Shown: positions 48,901 to 54,900 of the stretch, one piece after another | Layout of the letters: each line of letters opens with the position of its first letter | Position numbering within the stretch: the first letter of the stretch is position 1 | NCBI RefSeq assembly: GCF_021462225.1 | Contig: NC_061795.1 | Coordinates: 8,308,001 to 8,372,000 of the forward strand | Origin: Girardinichthys multiradiatus | Taxonomy: Eukaryota; Chordata; Actinopteri; Cyprinodontiformes; Goodeidae | DNA length: 64,000 nucleotides | Direction: 5' to 3' | The notes under the pieces: model-generated | What the model was told of the DNA's origin: nothing | The model's database searches: none | Seen by the model: the letters and a program-made list of their open reading frames with translations, nothing else | Translations under genes and position numbers: made by a program

Positions 48901-51900
48901 ACTCTGTGTACAAAAGCATCCTGAGGAGGTTGAGAACTGATGAGCACAGACTCAAAACAGAAGCTACCATCCCCTTCCTGCTACAGGTAAGCACTGCTTT
49001 CACTCTCTACATGTGAGCATCTGAAGAGTTCACTCTTGTCTATATTGAGGGGTGTCAAACTGAGTTTTATACATCAAGATCAAGAGAAGACATGCAGTTT
49101 ATGTTTAAGAGATATAAATTTTTCGAATAGAATTATTTCCATATAAATATTACTGTATCTTTAGACATCTTATATAGAAGGCAACTCAAACATAACATAC
49201 TGTTTATTTTGTTGGAAAAAAAACAGTACATTTAAAAATACTCGTACTCATACTCGTCGTCTTCCGCTTTATCCGGGACCGGTTTGCTGGGGCAGCAGAC
49301 TCAGCAGAGATGCCCAGACGTCCCTCTCCCCAGACACCTCCTCCAGCTCCTCCGGGGGGAGCCCAAGGCGTTCCAAGGCCTTCCGGCCCTTGGCTGCGCC
49401 TAGAAATGCTGTCCATAAAAGTTATGAACAGGACCAGTGACAAAGGGCAGCCCTGCCGGAGTCCAACATGCACCGGGAACAGTTTCATGACTTAGTGCCG
49501 GCAATGCAAACCAAACTCCTGCTCCGCTTGTACAGAGACAAGATGGCCCCTAGTAAAGGGCCCCCGATTACATACTCCTGGATCACCCCCCACAGGGCAT
49601 CACGGGGGACACAGTCGAATGCTTTCCCCAGGTCCACAAAACACATGTGGACCGGTTGGGCAAACTCCCATGAACCCTCGAATACCCTGTAGAGGGTATA
49701 GAGCTGGTCCAGTGTTCCACGGCCGGGACGAAAACCACAATGCTCCTCCTGAAGCCGGGCTTCGACTATCGGCCGGACTCTCCTCTCCAATACCCTGGCA
49801 TAGGCCTTACCAGGGAGGCTGAGGAGTGTGATCCCCCTGTAGTTGGAACACACCCTCCGGTCACCCTTCTTATGTAGGGGACCACCACCCCAGTCTGCCA
49901 ATCCAAAGGCAATGTCCCCGTCCGCCACGCAATGTTGAAGAGGCATGTCAACCATGACAGCCCCACAACATCCAAAGACTTGAGGTACTCAGGGCGGATC
50001 TCATCAAACCCCGAAGCCCTGCCACCACGGAGCTTTTTAACCACCTCGGTGACTTCAGCCCGGGTGATGAAAGAGTCCAACCCTGAGTCCCCAGCCTCTG
50101 TTTCTACCAGGGAATGCGTGATGGCAGGATTGAGGAGATCCTCGAAGTACTCCTTCCACCGCCCGATAATGTCCCCAGTCGAGGTCAGCAGCTCCCCACA
50201 CCCACTGTAAACAGTGTTGGTGAAGCACTGCTTCCCCCTCCTGAGGCACCGAACGGTTTGCCAGAATCGCTTCGGGGCCAACCGGTAGTCCTTCTCCATG
50301 GCCTCACCGAACTCCTCCCAGGTCTGAGTTTTTGCCTTTGCCACCGCCTGGCCGCGGCACACTTGGCCCCACGGTACCCATCAGCCGCCTCAGGAGTCCC
50401 ACAAGCCAACCACAGCCAATAGGACTCCTTCTTCAGCTTCACGGCATCCCTTACTGCCGGTGTCCACCACCGGGTTCAGGGATTGCCGCCGCGACAGGCA
50501 CCGCAGACCTTACGGCCATAGCTACTGGCGGCAGCATCGACAATAGATGTGGAGAACATGGTCCACTCGGACTCTATGTCTCCAACATCCCTCGGAATCT
50601 GGTCAAAGCTCTCCCGGAGGTGAGAGTTGAATACATCCCTGGCCAAGGGACAGGCGTTGAAGTCCCCCAGCAGAATAATGGAGTCCCCGGGAGGGGCACT
50701 ATCCAGCACCCCCGACAGGGATGCCAAGAAGGCCGGGTACTCCACACTACCACATGGCCCGTAGGCTGAAATGATAGTCAGAGACCTCTCCCCAACCTGA
50801 AGGCGCAGGGATGCGACCCTCTCATCCACTGGGGTAAACCCCAACACGAGACGGCTGAGCTGGGGGGCGACAAGCAAACCCACCCCAGCCCGCCGCCTCT
50901 CCCCGTGGGCCACTGCAGAGTAGAAGAGAGTCCAGCCCCTCTCGAGGAGATGGCTTCCACAGCCCACGCTGTGCGTGGAGGCGAGCCCGACTATTTCTAG
51001 TCGATATCTCTCGACCTCCCGCACAAGCTCAGGCTCCTTCCCCCCCAGGGAGGTGACATTCCACGTCCCTAGAGCCAGCCTAAGCATCCGGGGATCCACC
51101 TTCATCCTCCGCCCAATCCTCTTTGCACCGGTCCCTCACGGTTCCCCCTGCAGGTGGTGGGGCCACTGGGGGATGGTCTCGCATCTCTCATTCGGGCTTG
51201 GTCCTGCCGGGTCCCGCGAGGAGCAACCCAGCCACCATGCGCTCTCCGACGAGTCCCAAACCCGGTGCATTCATTGCAAAAATGAACTGCAATGAACCAT
51301 AATAACACAACATCAGTACACCTAAAAAGAAAACATCCTACATGGACTATGCCAGAAACTTCACCAGAAACTAGGTTGGGACTTTATAAATGTTCATATG
51401 GGTCTTATATATACTCATCGACCTTACAATGTGCAATGTGCAAACACGTCACATGTAGCACTTGTGTTGTGTTGTTTTGTGAAAATGCTAGTGTGCACTA
51501 CGAAGATGTCAACGCATGCATATTTTGGCAAATGTTGCAACATAATATCTCTATAAAATTGACACCTTAAATGAATTACTCAAACACATACTCATTGCCT
51601 TACTGCATGTGACAATAAGTATGTGCGATGCTAAATGCTAAGCTAATGCTACAAGCTAATGGACACAAATGATTGAGAGCAAATTAAAAACGTCAGTAAA
51701 GCTACTGTATCTGCAACAGTGAAGTAGTAAATTCTTTCAGACGACATAAGCTAGTGCTATCTGTTTAAATGTAAGCTTTACATACATGGACAACCCAAAC
51801 ATGTACAAGCCAGCGTGCCCCTTTTATTATTCCTCCATTTCATTGTAGAGGCACTGGATGTTGATGTATCTACTAAAAATACCAGTTATGTTGGAGACTA

Positions 51901-54900
51901 AAGCTGACACCTAGTGCGGGAAAAGGAGGAACCCTGTTGCTGTTGGTGATCAATAAAGAGAATAAAATGCAAAATAATCAGAAAGGCAAATATATTTACA
52001 TGGATCAGATTCTAGTTTACATTGTAAAAAATGTTTTTTTATGCACCAAAACCATGTTTGTTTTGAAACAATTTATTATAGTTTACAATAATTTTTTATT
52101 TGCCATGTTCAAAGCATTGAGAATTTACATGTTTCTGACATTTGCAATGCATTTAAAATGGGCACTAACTTTATTTAAGTTCAAAACGCTTGTTGAGGCA
52201 AGCCTATGTTAATTTACTAAGATTAATCTGTTACTAAAAAAATCAATGGCTGCAGCCCTATCTCATATACACTGCTGAAAAAAATAAAGGGAATACTTAA
52301 ACAACACAATATTACTCCAAGTAAATCAAACTTTTGTGAAATCAAACTGTCCACTTAGGAAGCAACACTGATGGACAATTTCACATGCTGTTGTGCAAAT
52401 GGAATAGACAACAGGGGGAAATCTTTGGCGATTAGCAAGACACACTCAATAAAGGAGTGGTTCTGCAGGTGGGGACCACAGACCACTTCTCAGTACCTAT
52501 GCTTTCTGGCTGATGTTTTGGTTACTTTTGAATGTCGGTGATGCTTTCACACTTGTGGTAGCATGAGACGGACTCTACAACCCACACAAGTGGCTCAGAT
52601 TGTGCAGCTCATCCAGGATGGCACATCAATGAGAGCTGTGGCAAGAAGGTTTGCTGTGTCTGTCAGCATAGTGTCCAGAGCCTGGAGGCGCTACCAGGAG
52701 ACAGGACAGTACACCAGGAGATGGGGAGGAGGCCGTAGGAGGGCAACAACCCAGAAGCAGTACCGCTACCTCTGCCTTTGTGCAAGGAGGAACAGGAGGA
52801 GCACTGCCAGCAGGCCACAAATGTGCATGTGTCTGCACAAATGGTTAGAAACCGACTCCATGAGGAAGGTATGAGGGCCCGACGTCCACAAATGGGGGTT
52901 GTGCTCACAGCCCAACTCCGTGAAGGACGCTTGGCATTTGCCAGAGAACTTCAGGATTGGCAAATTTGACACTGGCGCCCTGTCCTCTTCACAGATGAAA
53001 GCAGGTTCACACTGTGCACATGTGACAGACGTGACAGAGTCTGAAGACACCGTGGAGAGCAATCTGCTACCAGCAACATCCTTCAGCATGACCGGTTTGG
53101 CAGTGGGTCAGTAATGGTGTGGGCTGACATTTCTTTGGAGGGCCGCACGGGTGGAACCGCCACAGTGCATGCTGTAGGTCTTGGCTAGAGTGGGCCAGCA
53201 GGACCACATCATCTGCAAAAAGAAGAGAAATCCACTGGTCCCCAAACGAGAGCCCCTCCGGCCCATTGGCTGCATCTAGAAAACCTGTCCATAAAAGTTA
53301 TGAACAGGACCGGTGACAAAGGGCAGCCCTGCCGGAGTTCAACATGCACAGGTCTGACTTGGTGCCGGCAATGCGGACCAAACTCCTGCTCCACTTGTAC
53401 AGAGACCAGATGGACCCTAATAAAGGGCCCCCAATTCCTTACTCCTGGAGCACCCCCTACAGGGCACCACGAGGGACACAGTTGAATGCCTTCTCCAGGT
53501 CCACAAAACACATGTGGACCCTCGAGTACCCTGTAGAGGGTATAGAGCTGGTCCACACTGCTCCTCCTGAAGCCAAGGTTCAACTATGTGCTGGACTCTT
53601 CTCTCCAATACCCTGGTGTAGGGCTTACCAGGGAGGTTGAGGAGTGTGATCCCCCTATAGTTGGAACACACTCTCTGGTCACCCTTCTTATGAAGAGGGG
53701 CCACCACCCCAGCCAGCCAGTCCAGAGGCACTGTCCCTGACCGCCACACAATGTTGAAGAGGCGTGTCAATCATGGCAGCCCCACAACATCCAGAGACCT
53801 GAGGTACTCAGGGCGGATCTCATCCACCCCCAAACCCCTGCCACCGCGAAGCTTTTTAACCATCTTGGTGACTTCAGTCTGGGTGATGAAAGAGTCTAAC
53901 CCCGAGTCCCCAGCCTCTGCTTCCACCAGGGTATGCATGATGGCAGGATTGAGAAGATCCCTTGAAGTACTCCTTCCAAGATTGAGAAGATCCTTGAAGT
54001 ACTCCATCCACCGCCCAATAATGTCCCCAGTCGAGGTCAGCAACTTCCCAGCCCCACTGTAAACAGTGTCGGTGAAGCACTGCTTCCCCCTCCTGAGGTG
54101 CTGGACGGTTTGCCAGAATCGCTTCAAGCCCAAACGGCCGTGGCACGCTTGGCCTCACGGTACCCGTCAGCCGCCTCAGGAGTCCCACAGGCCAACCACA
54201 GCCAATAGGACTCCTTCTTCAGTTTGACAGCGTCCCTTACTGCCGGTGTCCACCACCGGGTTTGGGGATTGCTACCGTGACAAGCACCACAGCTACAGGC
54301 AGTAGCATCGACAATAGATGCTGAGAACCTCTTTGCACCGATCCCTCATGGTTCCCCCTGAAGGTGGTGGGCCCACTGGGGGATGGCCTTGCGTCTCTCG
54401 TTCGGGCTTGGCCCGGCCGGGTCCTGTATGGAGCAACCCAGCCACCAGGCGCTCTCCGACGAGTCCCAACCCCAGGCCTCGCTCCAGGGTGGGACCCTGG
54501 CTCCGCCGTACCGGGCGATGTCACGTACCTCGGTTTTATGGTCCTCATGAAGGTGTCTTGAACCGGTCTTTGTCTGACCCGTCACCTAGAGCCTGTTTGC
54601 TATGGGAGACCCTACCAGGGACATTTAATCCCCAGACAACATAGCCTCTAGGATCATTTGAGCACTCAAACCCTTCCACCACGTTAAGGTGGCGGTTCAA
54701 GGAGGGGATTTACACGAAGTGTTAAAACAGAAATATGGAACATAAGCCTAAATAAATTATGTTTCTAAAATAAGGGTTAGGTTAGTGACCTTAATGGCCC
54801 TTCTAGTCCGTCCAGACTTAGCTCATATTTACAACCCCAGACTAACATTATAATATGTTAGTAGTTCCACCGCATTCTGAAATTAGTAGTTTTAGTGGTA

